From NCBI GenBank assembly GCA_021819565.1, contig JAKAQV010000002.1, positions 1-37,483 of the forward strand: a stretch of 37,483 nt of DNA. The letters are read 5' to 3'. Under the pieces are notes generated by a model. It was not told the DNA's origin. It saw only the letters and a program-made list of their open reading frames with translations, and made no database searches. Below, piece by piece: positions 26,619 through 36,536 of the stretch (position 1 is its first letter; every line of letters starts with the position of its first letter). Origin of the DNA: a bacterium (lineage in GTDB: Bacteria; Elusimicrobiota; Elusimicrobia; UBA1565; UBA9628). A program made the position numbers and the translations under genes.

Positions 26619-28291
26619 GGAAAATCGCGCTCGCGATTTTCCTGTTGGTTCCCGTTTCGGCAAAAGCTCTTAAAGTCGAGAATTATTCTCCTTCTTCTTC
26701 GGCCAACGCGCGAAGTTCATCGCAGTCTCCGGTTTCTCAAGCAAAACCGATCTTGGTCGCCTCTGGGCGTTTGTGGGTCAAATTTGATCCGGCGTTTTCT
26801 CAAGCGCGGAGATTTTCTTTGCTGGCGACCTTGGGGTGTTCGGTCGCGCGGGATTATCCCAATATTGGCTGGACCTTGATTTCACTGCCCATTCAAATGA
26901 GCGTGGCTGACGGCATCAATCTTTTTCAGGGAAAGCCCGGCGTTCTCTCAGTCGATGTAGACCGCGCCTATAAGGCCAATTCAACCCCGACTCCCAACGA
27001 TCCGCTTTTTTCTTCGCAATATGCGCTCAGTCAAATAGACGCTCCCGGCGGATGGCAGTATGAGACTGGGCAAACTAGCACGGTTACCATCGCGATGATT
27101 GATACCGGCATTGATGGAACTGCTCAGCCCGATCTAGACGGAAAACTCTTAAATTCAGGCGGTTTTGAGAGTCAATTTTGCGATCCGGATACGACCGGGT
27201 CTCCCTGCGTTCCCGATTCTCCACCCATTTATGCCTGTAATCACGCGACTCGCACATCCGGTATTGCCGCGGCTGAAACCAATAACGGCTTGGATATTGC
27301 CGGGGTGTCCTGGGGCGCGAAACTGCTTTCCCTGCGGGTTTTTAATTCCGCGGATTGCACTCTCGATTGCAGCGACATCTTTCCTTTCGGCAACTCTTGT
27401 TCGACCGATGACGCGGCTATCGTTAATGCGATAGAATATGCCGTGTCTCTCGCGACTAATCCCAGGGTGGGCGGAAGAGTCGTCATCAATATGAGTCTCG
27501 GCGCGAGCGGCACGCCTTGTATCAATTCCGTTGATACCTCGACAAGCCCAACGGCGATGGCCGAGGCGATCGCGCTTTCAACAACAACGGGAATTCCGCT
27601 TGCGATTTCGGCGGGAAACGACGGGAGTTCGGTCAACGCTCCCGCCGACTGCGCGGGAACAACCGACAGCGGAGGGGTGATGCCGGTTGGCGCCGATGAT
27701 CAAAATAATCAGATCGCTTATTTCTCATCGAACGGCCCTGAGCTTGCCGCCAATGGCGTCGTCGCTCCCGGGGTCAATGATGTGACGACTGATGTCTCTA
27801 GTGGAACGACAAGTTCCGCGAGCGGCACTTCATTTTCCGCGCCTCATGTCGCGGGGCTCGCGGCGCTTCTTTTGTCCGCCCATCCTGCCGCGACCGCAGC
27901 CCAAGTTCAATATTGGATTCGCGGCGGGGCCGACAATATCGGAGCGGACGCCAATTATCAGGGCGCTGGCCGCATCAACGTTTTTAAAAGCTTAAGGCTG
28001 GCGCAAAACGGGACCTTGGCTAATTTTACGGGAGAGTCAAAGGCTATCGCTTTTCCCAATCCCTTTCGTCCGAATCAGGGAGAATTGTCTTTTTCTATTC
28101 CCGGCAGCGTCGCGGGAAGTAATCCCACAATCAAGATTTATACCGTCTCCGGGCAATTGGTCAATACCATTACGGGTTTAACCTGGGACGGGAGAAATTC
28201 TGGCGGGCAATTGGTCGCTTCGGGAACCTATATTTTTCTTGTCACGACCGGAGGTGGAAATACCAAGGGGCGCTTTTCGGTGATCCGTTGA
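26615..28291 (+). CDS. Secreted S8 (subtilisin-like) serine protease with FlgD-like C-terminal domain
   Basis: A 558-residue exported protease. Signal peptide 1-18 (ending AKA), prodomain-like segment about 45-120, and catalytic domain about 130-470 with Asp163 (MIDTGIDG), His210 (CNHATRTSGIAAA, replacing the usual HGTHVAG), oxyanion Asn in SAGNDG and Ser406 (GTSFSAPHVAGLAALL). The last 75 residues (AFPNPFRPNQG...ISGQL-like block, WDGRNSGGQLVASGTYIF) form a FlgD/por-secretion-like Ig domain often used as a sorting or anchoring tail. Cysteines near the His block suggest disulfides. Coupled by ATGA to the HAD gene. Confidence 0.9.
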   Translation: MRKIALAIFLLVPVSAKALKVENYSPSSSANARSSSQSPVSQAKPILVASGRLWVKFDPAFSQARRFSLLATLGCSVARDYPNIGWTLISLPIQMSVADGINLFQGKPGVLSVDVDRAYKANSTPTPNDPLFSSQYALSQIDAPGGWQYETGQTSTVTIAMIDTGIDGTAQPDLDGKLLNSGGFESQFCDPDTTGSPCVPDSPPIYACNHATRTSGIAAAETNNGLDIAGVSWGAKLLSLRVFNSADCTLDCSDIFPFGNSCSTDDAAIVNAIEYAVSLATNPRVGGRVVINMSLGASGTPCINSVDTSTSPTAMAEAIALSTTTGIPLAISAGNDGSSVNAPADCAGTTDSGGVMPVGADDQNNQIAYFSSNGPELAANGVVAPGVNDVTTDVSSGTTSSASGTSFSAPHVAGLAALLLSAHPAATAAQVQYWIRGGADNIGADANYQGAGRINVFKSLRLAQNGTLANFTGESKAIAFPNPFRPNQGELSFSIPGSVAGSNPTIKIYTVSGQLVNTITGLTWDGRNSGGQLVASGTYIFLVTTGGGNTKGRFSVIR

Positions 28292-28648
28292 ATGGACAAT
28301 CTCTTTTTGGTAGCTTTTAACAAAACGCGGGGGCTTAAGGTAGCCGAGAAGATCGTTAAGGCGGACACCTGGGAATCCCGCTCCCGCGGGCTCTTAGGCC
28401 GCAAGAGCCTTTCTCGCGAGGAAGGGATGTGGATTATTCCCTGCGCGATGATCCATATGTTTTTTATGAAGTTTGCCATTGACGCGGTTTTCATAGATAG
28501 GCAAAATAGAGTGGTGCGGATATTTAGAAAGCTGAAGCCTTGGCGCGCGACGCCTTGGGTTTGGGGCGCCTATAGCGTTTTAGAGTTGGCTGAGGGAGCG
28601 GCGGAACAAATTTCCAAAGGAGATGTTCTTGAGTTTAGGTCAAAATAA
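28292..28648 (+). CDS. DUF192 family protein
   Basis: A 118-residue protein of the DUF192 family, with the typical SRGLLGRKSL, MIHMFFMKFAIDAVFID, LKPWR and GAYSVLELAEG blocks. Most members are exported or lipoprotein-anchored; this one has no signal peptide. Function unknown. The ATG directly follows the protease stop. Confidence 0.85.
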   Translation: MDNLFLVAFNKTRGLKVAEKIVKADTWESRSRGLLGRKSLSREEGMWIIPCAMIHMFFMKFAIDAVFIDRQNRVVRIFRKLKPWRATPWVWGAYSVLELAEGAAEQISKGDVLEFRSK

Positions 28649-28672
28649 TTAAACCTGGAACTAAAAAACAAA

Positions 28673-30247
28673 ATGAGCGACGAATTAGCTTTTACCACCC
28701 CTTCCGGAATCGAGATCGAGCGTTATTACGGCCCGGAAAATGTTCCGTCCAAAGATTTGGGAAAAGCCGGGGAATATCCGTTTACGCGCGGAATTCAAAA
28801 GAATATGTACCGCGGGCGCCTGTGGACGATGCGGCAATACGCGGGGTTTGGGACCGCGAAGGAAACAAATCAGAGGTTTCGCTGGCTTTTAGAGGAAGGG
28901 CAAACCGGCCTTTCAACCGCGTTTGATCTTCCAACCCAGATGGGCTTTGACGCGGATGACCCCGTGTCAAAGGGAGAAGTCGGTCGCACCGGAGTTCATA
29001 TCGGGCATATCGAGGACATGGAGACCTTGTTTGATCAAATTCCTTTGGATCAGGTTTCAACTTCTCTGACGATCAACGCGACCGCCATCGTTTTACTGGC
29101 TTTTTACGCGGCGGTGGCTAAAAAAAGAGGCGTGGCCTTGTCGGCGCTTCGCGGAACTCTGCAAAACGATATCCTCAAAGAATTTCTCGCACGGGGAACC
29201 TATATTTATCCGCCACAGCCGTCTTTGCGGCTGGCCGCGGATGCGATGGAGTATTCATTTAAACACATTGCGCAATTCCATCCGATTTCAATTTCAGGCT
29301 ATCATATCCGGGAGGCGGGCTCCGACGCGGTTCAGGAATTGGCTTTTACCTTCGGCAATGCCGAGGTTTATTTGAAAGAAATGCTCTCTCGCGGAGTGTC
29401 GGCCGATCAATGCGGTGCAAGAATCGCTTTTTTCTTCGGATGCCACAATCATTTTCTGGAAGAAATCGCGAAATTTAGAGCGGCGCGGCGCATCTGGGCC
29501 AAAATGATGAAGGAAGATTACGGGGCCAAAGACCCCAAGGCGATGGCCTTGCGCTTTCATGTCCAAACCTGCGGCTCGACCTTGACTAGCCAGCAGCCGG
29601 AAAATAACGCGATTCGGGTCGCGCTTCAGGCAATGTCGGCGATTCTAGGCGGCGCGCAATCTTTGCATACTAACTCTTATGATGAGGCCTTGGGGCTACC
29701 AACCGAGGAATCGGCGCGGCTGGCCTTGAGAACGCAGCAGATTCTCGCTTATGAAACCGGAGTTCCGGATTCGGTCGATCCGGTCGGCGGGTCTTGGACC
29801 ATTGAGAAATTGACCGACGATATCGAGCGGCGCGTCCTTGAAAAGATTGCCGCTATCCGCGCCTCAAAGGGCATGCTGGCCTTGATTGAAAAAGGAGAGC
29901 CGCAAGCGGAAATCCATGAACGGGCCTATCAGTTCCAATCCGAGATCGAAAGCGGAAAACGCAAAATTGTCGGGGTCAACATCCTCAAAGAAGGCGGAGA
30001 AAACTCTGAAACGAAGATATTGAAAGTTTCCTTGAAATTGGAAAAAGAAGCCGTTCTCCGCCTCAAAAAATTCAAGAAAAACCGCAATCAGTCCGAAGTT
30101 GAGCGTTCTCTTAAAAATCTTGAAGGATCCGCCAGAGGAACAGAAAATCTCTTCCCATTAATTTTGTCTTGTGTCGAGAACCGCGCGACTTTGGGCGAAA
30201 TCTGTGGCGTATTGAGAACGGTCTTTGGAGAATACCATGGCGGTTAG
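28673..30247 (+). CDS. Methylmalonyl-CoA mutase, large (catalytic) subunit
   Basis: A 524-residue TIM-barrel subunit that, with the separate B12-binding subunit at 33102-33530, interconverts (R)-methylmalonyl-CoA and succinyl-CoA. Residues equivalent to the Propionibacterium enzyme's Tyr89, Arg207 and His244 are present as Tyr56 (MRQYAGFG), Arg174 (ARGTYIYPP) and His211 (ISISGYH), at constant offset 33. Tyr and Arg distinguish methylmalonyl-CoA from isobutyryl-CoA mutase (Phe/Gln). No fused B12 domain. First gene of the pathway operon; a weak Shine-Dalgarno (CTGGA) precedes it. The last 11 nt overlap the GspE-like gene. Confidence 0.93.
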   Translation: MSDELAFTTPSGIEIERYYGPENVPSKDLGKAGEYPFTRGIQKNMYRGRLWTMRQYAGFGTAKETNQRFRWLLEEGQTGLSTAFDLPTQMGFDADDPVSKGEVGRTGVHIGHIEDMETLFDQIPLDQVSTSLTINATAIVLLAFYAAVAKKRGVALSALRGTLQNDILKEFLARGTYIYPPQPSLRLAADAMEYSFKHIAQFHPISISGYHIREAGSDAVQELAFTFGNAEVYLKEMLSRGVSADQCGARIAFFFGCHNHFLEEIAKFRAARRIWAKMMKEDYGAKDPKAMALRFHVQTCGSTLTSQQPENNAIRVALQAMSAILGGAQSLHTNSYDEALGLPTEESARLALRTQQILAYETGVPDSVDPVGGSWTIEKLTDDIERRVLEKIAAIRASKGMLALIEKGEPQAEIHERAYQFQSEIESGKRKIVGVNILKEGGENSETKILKVSLKLEKEAVLRLKKFKKNRNQSEVERSLKNLEGSARGTENLFPLILSCVENRATLGEICGVLRTVFGEYHGG

Positions 30248-32033
30248 GGGTTTGGCGCGGAGAAAAAGCGCTTCTGAAATTTTGCTGGAAGCTAAACTCG
30301 TCGAAAACGGCAAAATTCAGGAGGCGGAAAAATTCGCTCAACTCAATAGAGTTTCTCTTTTGGACGCTTTTGTCGAAGGCGGGCTCGTGTCGAAAGACGT
30401 TTTGCTTGAGTTGGTGGCGAAGGAATGGCAGGTTAAAACCATCGATCTCGCTGGTGTCGAGTTGGATGAGGAGATTGTCAAAATTATTCCGGAGCCCGCG
30501 GCTCGGCGTTATAGGGCCGTTGCCTTTGCCAAAGAAGGTAAAACCCTTTCCCTTGCTATGGCCGATCCCTGGGATTTTTTCGCGGTCGAAGATATTGCTC
30601 TGCGATCGGGTTTTGAGGTTCTCGCCCACCTTGCCTTACCCCAAGATATTGTCCGGGCCTTTGAGAAAATTTACGGAAAGGTCGAAGCCGTCAACCGAAT
30701 GGTTGCCGAGATGGTCAATAAAGAAGTGGCGATTGAAAGCCCGGAAGGGTTTGGCTTTGAAGCGCCTAGATCCGATATCGCCGAGATTGATGCCGACGCT
30801 CCGGAAATCGAGAAAATTGTCAACGCGATTATTTTGACGGCGGTGTCGTTAAGGGCTTCCGATATTCATATCGAGCCTTTTGAGGATCCGGCGGGGAAAA
30901 GTTCGAAAATTCTTATTCGCTATCGCGTCGACGGGACCTTGGTTCCGGGGCCTTTTACCGTGCCGTGGAACTATCGAAACGCCATTTCCGCGAAAATTAA
31001 GATCATGACCAATTCAATGAACATCACCGAGCGCCGTGTTCCTCAATCGGGCCGGATTCAGGTGTTGGCCGAAGGACGTCCTTTGGAGTTTCGCGTTGAG
31101 ATGGTGCCCACGGTTTACGGCGAATCTTGCGTGATGCGCATATTGGATCGCAAAGCGGTTCAAGTGGACATCCAAAAAATGGGCTTTCTGCCGGAGACGC
31201 TGGAAAGATTCACCGGCATTTTAAAGGGAATTGGCGGTAAGAAAAATTACGGTCTTGTTTTGCTGAGCGGACCGACGGGATCGGGGAAATCGACCACTCT
31301 TTATGCCGCGCTCAATTACATTAATCGCCCGGATATCAAAATCTTAACCGCGGAAAACCCGGTTGAATATAATCTAGACGGTATTGTCCAAGTGCCCGTC
31401 AATCCGGATATTAAGTTGGGAGAAGGCAAGAAATTCGATTTTGCCTCGGCGTTGCGCTCGTTTTTGCGCTTGGACCCGGATGTCATCATGGTCGGAGAAA
31501 TTAGAGATGAAGAGACAGCCAAGATCGCCATGGAAGCGGCGATGACCGGCCACCTGGTTTTTTCGACCATTCACACCAATGATTCCATCGCCGCGATTTT
31601 GCGCTTAATTGAGATGGGAATTCCTTCTTTTATGGTCGCGACGACTATTAAAGCGGTTCTCGCTCAAAGGCTTTCTCGCCGCCTTTGCCCGGAGTGTAAA
31701 GCTCCCCACGCTCCGACTCCCGAAGAGATTCAGATATTTAAAGATCATAAAGTTGACTTGCCCTCAAATATCCAGCTTTATGGGACGCCTTCTTCTGGAT
31801 CCAAGTGCTCGGCTTGCAACAATTTGGGATTTAAAGGCCGTTTGGGGATTCATGAGCTTTTGCTTATGTCGGAAAATCTCCGTTCTTTAGCCCTGCGCGA
31901 GTCTCAGGCGGATTTAATTCGGCAAGAGGCCGTTAAAGAGGGGCTCAAAACCCTAGTGCAAGACGGTCTTGAAAAAGTCAAGGCGGGATTAACGACGGTC
32001 CGCGAGGTTTTAGGAGGGGTTGAGAATGGCTAA
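30237..32033 (+). CDS. GspE/PilB-family secretion or pilus assembly ATPase
   Basis: A 598-residue ATPase of type II secretion or type IV pilus systems. It has an N-terminal GspE domain (about 10-150), an Asp-box region (SDIHIEPFED), Walker A GPTGSGKST (about 345-353), Walker B DPDVIMVGEIRDEET, the His box (FSTIHTNDS) and a C-terminal zinc module with two CXXC pairs (LCPEC and KCSAC). ATG at 30237 follows GGAG; the in-frame TTG at 30225 is rejected because it contains that site. No other pilus or secretion genes are nearby. It sits between the mutase subunits, overlapping both neighbours. Confidence 0.9.
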   Translation: MAVRGLARRKSASEILLEAKLVENGKIQEAEKFAQLNRVSLLDAFVEGGLVSKDVLLELVAKEWQVKTIDLAGVELDEEIVKIIPEPAARRYRAVAFAKEGKTLSLAMADPWDFFAVEDIALRSGFEVLAHLALPQDIVRAFEKIYGKVEAVNRMVAEMVNKEVAIESPEGFGFEAPRSDIAEIDADAPEIEKIVNAIILTAVSLRASDIHIEPFEDPAGKSSKILIRYRVDGTLVPGPFTVPWNYRNAISAKIKIMTNSMNITERRVPQSGRIQVLAEGRPLEFRVEMVPTVYGESCVMRILDRKAVQVDIQKMGFLPETLERFTGILKGIGGKKNYGLVLLSGPTGSGKSTTLYAALNYINRPDIKILTAENPVEYNLDGIVQVPVNPDIKLGEGKKFDFASALRSFLRLDPDVIMVGEIRDEETAKIAMEAAMTGHLVFSTIHTNDSIAAILRLIEMGIPSFMVATTIKAVLAQRLSRRLCPECKAPHAPTPEEIQIFKDHKVDLPSNIQLYGTPSSGSKCSACNNLGFKGRLGIHELLLMSENLRSLALRESQADLIRQEAVKEGLKTLVQDGLEKVKAGLTTVREVLGGVENG

Positions 32034-33108
32034 AGGCATGGAAGCGGCCCCGGTTTTGGGAGCGGAGGTTTTTGAAATCGCCAGAAGCCTCAGCAGCGCG
32101 GCGGATTTGGATGATTTGCTTGAAAAAATCGGCAAGGCCGCGGAACGTTTGTCTAATTCAGAAGCTAGTTCCATCTTGCTTTTGACCGAAGACAAACAAA
32201 ATCTTTATTTTCGCGTCGCTTCCGGCGAAGGGGGCAGAGCCATTAAAACCATGACCCTCCCGGTGGGGCAAGGAATCGCGGGAACGGTGGCTCAAACGAA
32301 AAAACCCGAGTTGATTAACGACCCGAAATCGGATCTGCGGTTTTTAGGCCGTTTCGACAAGGCCTCCGGTTTTCAAACTCGTTCCCTTTTGTGCGTTCCA
32401 ATGCTTTTTCAAAACGAAATCGTCGGGGTGCTTGAGGTGTTAAACAAGCGCGAAGGCGCCTACGAAGAAAAAGATATCGAGATTCTTTCAAGCCTGGCTT
32501 CTTTGGCGTGTCTTTCGGTGATCAATACAAAAATCTTATCCGAGCAGAAAAACTTTTTCGCCAATATGCTTGAGATACTCATTTCTTGCATCGAAAGCGC
32601 GCGTCCCTCGATGTTTGGCCATCCCGAAAGATCCGCTCGCCTGGCCTGCGCGATTGGGCGGGAGTTGAACGTTCGCGGCCAGGATTATCGCGCGCTTTAT
32701 TACGCCGGTCTTTTGCACGATATGGGCTATATCGCGCTAAGGAATCCTCGGCTTTTGGAGTTATGGGGCGTTGAACGTCCGCTTGAGTCCATGCACCCGG
32801 AGTTTTCGGTTCGGATGCTAGAAGGCATTAAAATCCTTTCCGGCGCCATTCCCATCATCAGCCAGCATCATGAAAAATTCGACGGAACGGGGTTTCCGAG
32901 CGGAGCGAAAGGAGAAGAAATCTCCTTGGGCGCGAGAATTCTGGGTATGGTCGAAGCCGTTGAGGAGTCGCGCCAGGCCGGGGACAGCAAGGATGAAATT
33001 TATGTTCGCGCTCTTAAGCTCGCAAAAGAAGGCTCAGGAACGGCTTTTGATCCGAATGTCGTCGATGCGTTTATGCGTTTAATGGAAAATCCGGAGGAAG
33101 TATGGTGA
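32026..33108 (+). CDS. GAF domain plus degenerate HD-GYP-like protein
   Basis: A 360-residue soluble signalling protein. A GAF domain spans about 20-165 ([23 protein letters not shown] is its core) and an HD-GYP-like domain spans about 180-355. The HD pair is present ([10 protein letters not shown]) but the usual following Lys is Tyr, the GYP motif reads [13 protein letters not shown], and the usual ADxxDA metal-site segment is MVEAVEE. It may be a c-di-GMP binder or a weak phosphodiesterase. AGGAGG lies 8 nt upstream of ATG 32026. It overlaps the ATPase gene by 8 nt, so pilus or secretion control by c-di-GMP is plausible. Confidence 0.82.
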   Translation: MAKGMEAAPVLGAEVFEIARSLSSAADLDDLLEKIGKAAERLSNSEASSILLLTEDKQNLYFRVASGEGGRAIKTMTLPVGQGIAGTVAQTKKPELINDPKSDLRFLGRFDKASGFQTRSLLCVPMLFQNEIVGVLEVLNKREGAYEEKDIEILSSLASLACLSVINTKILSEQKNFFANMLEILISCIESARPSMFGHPERSARLACAIGRELNVRGQDYRALYYAGLLHDMGYIALRNPRLLELWGVERPLESMHPEFSVRMLEGIKILSGAIPIISQHHEKFDGTGFPSGAKGEEISLGARILGMVEAVEESRQAGDSKDEIYVRALKLAKEGSGTAFDPNVVDAFMRLMENPEEVW

Positions 33109-33530
33109 AATCAGAAAATATTCAAAAATCGAATTTGACTCCGCATCGGGTTTTAATCGCTAAGCCGGGTCTCGACGGCCACGACAGGGGAGCGAAGGTC
33201 ATCGTCCGAGCGCTTAGAGACGCGGGTTTTGAGGTGATCTACACCGGCATACGACAGACTCCGGAGATGATTGCCGATGCCGCTCTTCAAGAAGATGTGG
33301 GCGCGGTGGGCTTGTCTCTTCTGTCGGGGGCGCATATGACGCTTTTTCCTGAAGTCGTTCGTCTTTTAAAGGAAAAGGGTTTGGAAGATGTGATCGTCTT
33401 TGGAGGCGGCATCATTCCCGATGAAGACGTTTCCAAACTTAAAAAACAAGGCGTCGATCAGGTTTTTGGTCCCGGCACTCCGCTGTCTTCGATCGTCGGG
33501 TATTTGAGGGAGAGGCTTGAGAAAAAATAA
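33102..33530 (+). CDS. Methylmalonyl-CoA mutase, small B12-binding subunit
   Basis: A 142-residue cobalamin-binding flavodoxin-fold protein. [12 protein letters not shown] holds the DxHxxG motif whose His replaces dimethylbenzimidazole as the lower cobalt ligand; [10 protein letters not shown] and [11 protein letters not shown] are the other B12 pocket blocks. Partner of the large subunit at 28673-30247. It overlaps the HD-GYP-like gene by 7 nt and meaB by 14 nt. Confidence 0.94.
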   Translation: MVKSENIQKSNLTPHRVLIAKPGLDGHDRGAKVIVRALRDAGFEVIYTGIRQTPEMIADAALQEDVGAVGLSLLSGAHMTLFPEVVRLLKEKGLEDVIVFGGGIIPDEDVSKLKKQGVDQVFGPGTPLSSIVGYLRERLEKK

Positions 33531-34548
33531 CGACGTTGTTGCGGCCATTAAAGGCGTTAAGCGCGGAGATATCGCTTCGGTTTCACGGGCTTTGACCTTG
33601 GCGTCAGATGGACAGCCGGAGGCAGACGAAATCTTGCGGGCCTTTTTTCAAGAGTTGGGCCGTGCGCAAAAAATAGGGCTTTGCGGTCCGCCGGGAGTGG
33701 GGAAATCTTCCTTGGCTTCCCGTCTCATTTCTCTTTACCGCAAGCGAAATTTAAAAGTCGGGATGCTCGCGGTGGACCCCTCCAGCCCGATCTCGGGGGG
33801 TTCGTTTTTGGGAGATCGCCTGCGCATTCAAGAGCATGTCGGAGATAAAGGAGTGTTTATTCGCTCGATTGCCTCTCGCGGGATGGTCGGAGGCTTGTCC
33901 GATACTATCTTTTCTCAAATCCATGTTCTTGAGGCTTACGGCTGCGATAAAATTATCATCGAAACGGTTGGAATCGGGCAAGACGAGGTCGCAATCGCTC
34001 GCGCAGTCGACACGGTCGTTTATGTGACCACTCCCCAGTTGGGAGATGAAATTCAGGCGATGAAGGCCGGGGTCATGGAAGTGGGAGATTTGTTCGTGGT
34101 CAACAAGGCGGATTTGGAAGGAAAAGATAAGGCGGTCAGCGATATTCGCTCGGCTTTAGGCTTAGGCCGCTCAATGCCGCTCTCTGCCCAGGAACGCCTT
34201 CACCATCCGGTCGAGAAATCTTGGGGCGTTGTTTTGGAAGTCAAAGACCCCCAGGTTTGGGAACCTCCGGTTTTGGCGGTGTCGGCCCGCGACTCGCAAG
34301 GCCTTGAACTTTTGATTGAGCATCTGGACCGGCATGAAAAGCACCTCAAAGAAACTTCCCAAGGCAGAAATCGTCTAAAAAATCAATGCCGGGAGGAATT
34401 GTCTCTCTATGTCTCGCGGCGGCTTTACCGCGATTTTTTAAGCAAGGTCTCGGAAAAAGACATCGAAGGGCTTGTCGACCGCAAAGTCAATATCGTGGAT
34501 TTGGCTTCCGATATTTTAGGATTGGCCAGGGGCCAGATTCAAAAATGA
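33517..34548 (+). CDS. meaB: Methylmalonyl-CoA mutase-associated GTPase MeaB
   Basis: A 343-residue G3E-family GTPase that guards cofactor loading and protects the mutase. It has P-loop GPPGVGKSS (about 57-65), [26 protein letters not shown] and base-recognition NKADL. TTG start at 33517 is supported by GGGAGAGG upstream and overlaps the small subunit gene by 14 nt. It ends in an ATGA overlap with the epimerase. Confidence 0.93.
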   Translation: MRKNNDVVAAIKGVKRGDIASVSRALTLASDGQPEADEILRAFFQELGRAQKIGLCGPPGVGKSSLASRLISLYRKRNLKVGMLAVDPSSPISGGSFLGDRLRIQEHVGDKGVFIRSIASRGMVGGLSDTIFSQIHVLEAYGCDKIIIETVGIGQDEVAIARAVDTVVYVTTPQLGDEIQAMKAGVMEVGDLFVVNKADLEGKDKAVSDIRSALGLGRSMPLSAQERLHHPVEKSWGVVLEVKDPQVWEPPVLAVSARDSQGLELLIEHLDRHEKHLKETSQGRNRLKNQCREELSLYVSRRLYRDFLSKVSEKDIEGLVDRKVNIVDLASDILGLARGQIQK

Positions 34549-34943
34549 AATTAGAGCATGTGGGTATTGCGGTTTCCTCGATTAAAGAGTCCGCCGCTTT
34601 TTACCGCGCCTCCCTGGGGCTTGAGATTTTTTCCGAAGAAGAAGTTCCCAGCCAAAAAGTGCGGGTGGCGTTTTTAAAAGCGGGAGAGACTTTCCTTGAG
34701 CTTCTGGAGGCGACCAGTCCCGACAGCGTGATTGCGCGTTTTATCGAGAAAAGAGGCGCGGGGCTTCATCACCTGGCTTTTGAGACTTTTAAAATTTCCG
34801 AGCAGATGGAGGAGTTGAAGAAATTGGGGTTTCCTTTAATCGATGAGCGTCCTCGAACGGGCGCGCGCGGGCACAAGGTTTGTTTCTTGAACCCCAAGGC
34901 AACCCAGAATGTTTTGATTGAACTTGTGGAGCCCCATGGATAG
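34545..34943 (+). CDS. mce: Methylmalonyl-CoA epimerase
   Basis: A 132-residue VOC-fold metalloenzyme converting (R)- and (S)-methylmalonyl-CoA. Metal-ligand blocks: LEHVGIAV (His5), FLELLEA, GLHHLAFE and IELVEP. I start at ATG 34545 (ATGA overlap with meaB), not at an earlier in-frame start that would lie deep within meaB. Overlaps the carboxylase gene by 8 nt. Confidence 0.93.
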   Translation: MKLEHVGIAVSSIKESAAFYRASLGLEIFSEEEVPSQKVRVAFLKAGETFLELLEATSPDSVIARFIEKRGAGLHHLAFETFKISEQMEELKKLGFPLIDERPRTGARGHKVCFLNPKATQNVLIELVEPHG

Positions 34944-36510
34944 CGAATTTATCGAAGATTCAAGAATTTCCCCTAAAACCAAGGCCTTGGCCGAACGCCA
35001 AAAGCGCGCGATGTCTGGAGGTGGGGCGGAAAGGGAAAAAGCGCATAAAGAAAAAGGCAAGTTGACGGCCAGGGAAAGGCTGGAACTTTTGCTTGACGAT
35101 GACTCTTTTGAGGAAATCGATTTATTGGTTGAAAAACGCGCCAGAGAATTTGGGCTTGATGCCAAATATTTTCCGGCCGATGGAGTGGTGACGGGGTTTG
35201 GCCGCATTCATGGCCGCCCAGTTTGCGTTTTTTCCCAAGATTTTACCGTCGCGGGCGGAACCTTGGGCTTAGCTCACGCGCGAAAGATTTGCAAGGTGAT
35301 GGATATCGCTTTAGAATCCGGCATTCCGGTCATTGGGCTTTGTGATTCCGGTGGAGCTCGGATCCAAGAAGGAGTCGAGGCCCTTGGCGGCTATGCGGAG
35401 ATTTTTTACCGAAATGTGCAATCTTCCGGCGTCATTCCCCAGATTTCTGCGATTTTAGGCCCTTGCGCCGGCGGCGCGGTGTATTCTCCGGCCCTGACGG
35501 ATTTTGTCTTCATGGTCGAGGGAATTAGCCATATGTTCATTACCGGGCCGGATGTCGTCAAATCGGCGACTGGGGAAGTTTGCGATTTTGAGACCCTAGG
35601 CGGCGCCGAAACCCATAGCCAGAAATCCGGAGTTGCCCATTTTGTCGCCGGCAGCGAGCAGGATTGCTTTCGCCAAATTCGCGAGCTTTTGGAATATCTC
35701 CCTCAAAACGCGGGAGAAAAGCCGCCTTCCGTGTTGCCCTCCGATGATCCAAACCGAACCAGCCCTTTTTTTGATGAAGTCGCCGAAATGGATCCCAAAA
35801 AGTCTTATTCAATTCATGAGGTGATTCGGGAGCTTGCGGACAGCCGGCAATTTATGGAAGTTCATCGTGGGTTTGCCCGAAACTTGGTGGTCGGCTTTAT
35901 TCGGCTTAACGGGGAAGTCGCCGGGCTTGTGGCCAATAATCCCGGCGTTTTGTCCGGTGCTCTGGATATTTCGGCCTCGGAAAAAGGCTCTCGTTTTGTC
36001 CGTTTTTGCGACGCCTTCGGGCTTCCGATTGTGACCTTGGTGGACGTGCCGGGCTATTGGCCGGGGATGGATCAGGAGCACGGCGGAATTATTCGGAGGG
36101 GGGCGAAACTTCTTTACGCTTATTGTGAGGCGACGGTTCCCAAGGTTACCGTCATTTTGCGCAAAGCTTATGGTGGGGCTTATGATGTGATGAGTTCTAA
36201 ACACATTCACGGCGATATTAATTTCGCGTGGCCTTCCGCTGAAATTGCGGTCATGGGGCCTCAAGGGGCGGTGGACATCCTGTTTAAAGATCAGATTAAA
36301 CGCGCTCCCGACCCGCTCAAAAAACGAGAAGAGCTTTTGAAGGCTTATCGGGACGAGTTTGCCTCTCCATACCAGGCGGCGAGCCGCGGATATGTCGATG
36401 AGGTCATTGTCGCCTCTGAAACTCGCTCTAAGGTCATTCGCGCTTTACGCTTTCTCAAAAATAAAAAAGTAGAAGGAGTCAAAAAGAAGCACGGCAATAT
36501 GCCGCTATAA
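34936..36510 (+). CDS. Propionyl-CoA carboxylase / methylmalonyl-CoA decarboxylase beta subunit
   Basis: A 524-residue carboxyltransferase that moves a carboxyl group between biotin and propionyl-CoA. The N-terminal [19 protein letters not shown], first oxyanion site (SGGARIQEG...[13 protein letters not shown]) and second site (YGGAYDVM) are conserved. No biotin carboxylase or biotin carrier gene is in the window; they may lie downstream. Carboxylase (assimilation) and decarboxylase (propionate formation) cannot be told apart here. ATG at 34936 has GGAG close upstream. Confidence 0.92.
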   Translation: MDSEFIEDSRISPKTKALAERQKRAMSGGGAEREKAHKEKGKLTARERLELLLDDDSFEEIDLLVEKRAREFGLDAKYFPADGVVTGFGRIHGRPVCVFSQDFTVAGGTLGLAHARKICKVMDIALESGIPVIGLCDSGGARIQEGVEALGGYAEIFYRNVQSSGVIPQISAILGPCAGGAVYSPALTDFVFMVEGISHMFITGPDVVKSATGEVCDFETLGGAETHSQKSGVAHFVAGSEQDCFRQIRELLEYLPQNAGEKPPSVLPSDDPNRTSPFFDEVAEMDPKKSYSIHEVIRELADSRQFMEVHRGFARNLVVGFIRLNGEVAGLVANNPGVLSGALDISASEKGSRFVRFCDAFGLPIVTLVDVPGYWPGMDQEHGGIIRRGAKLLYAYCEATVPKVTVILRKAYGGAYDVMSSKHIHGDINFAWPSAEIAVMGPQGAVDILFKDQIKRAPDPLKKREELLKAYRDEFASPYQAASRGYVDEVIVASETRSKVIRALRFLKNKKVEGVKKKHGNMPL

Positions 36511-36536
36511 ACCCAGAAAAATTCAAGGAGATTAAA

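Noticed and set aside
34386-34544. N-terminal extension of the methylmalonyl-CoA epimerase into meaB
   Set aside because: The extension is basic low-quality sequence inside meaB; the family start matches ATG 34545 in an ATGA overlap.
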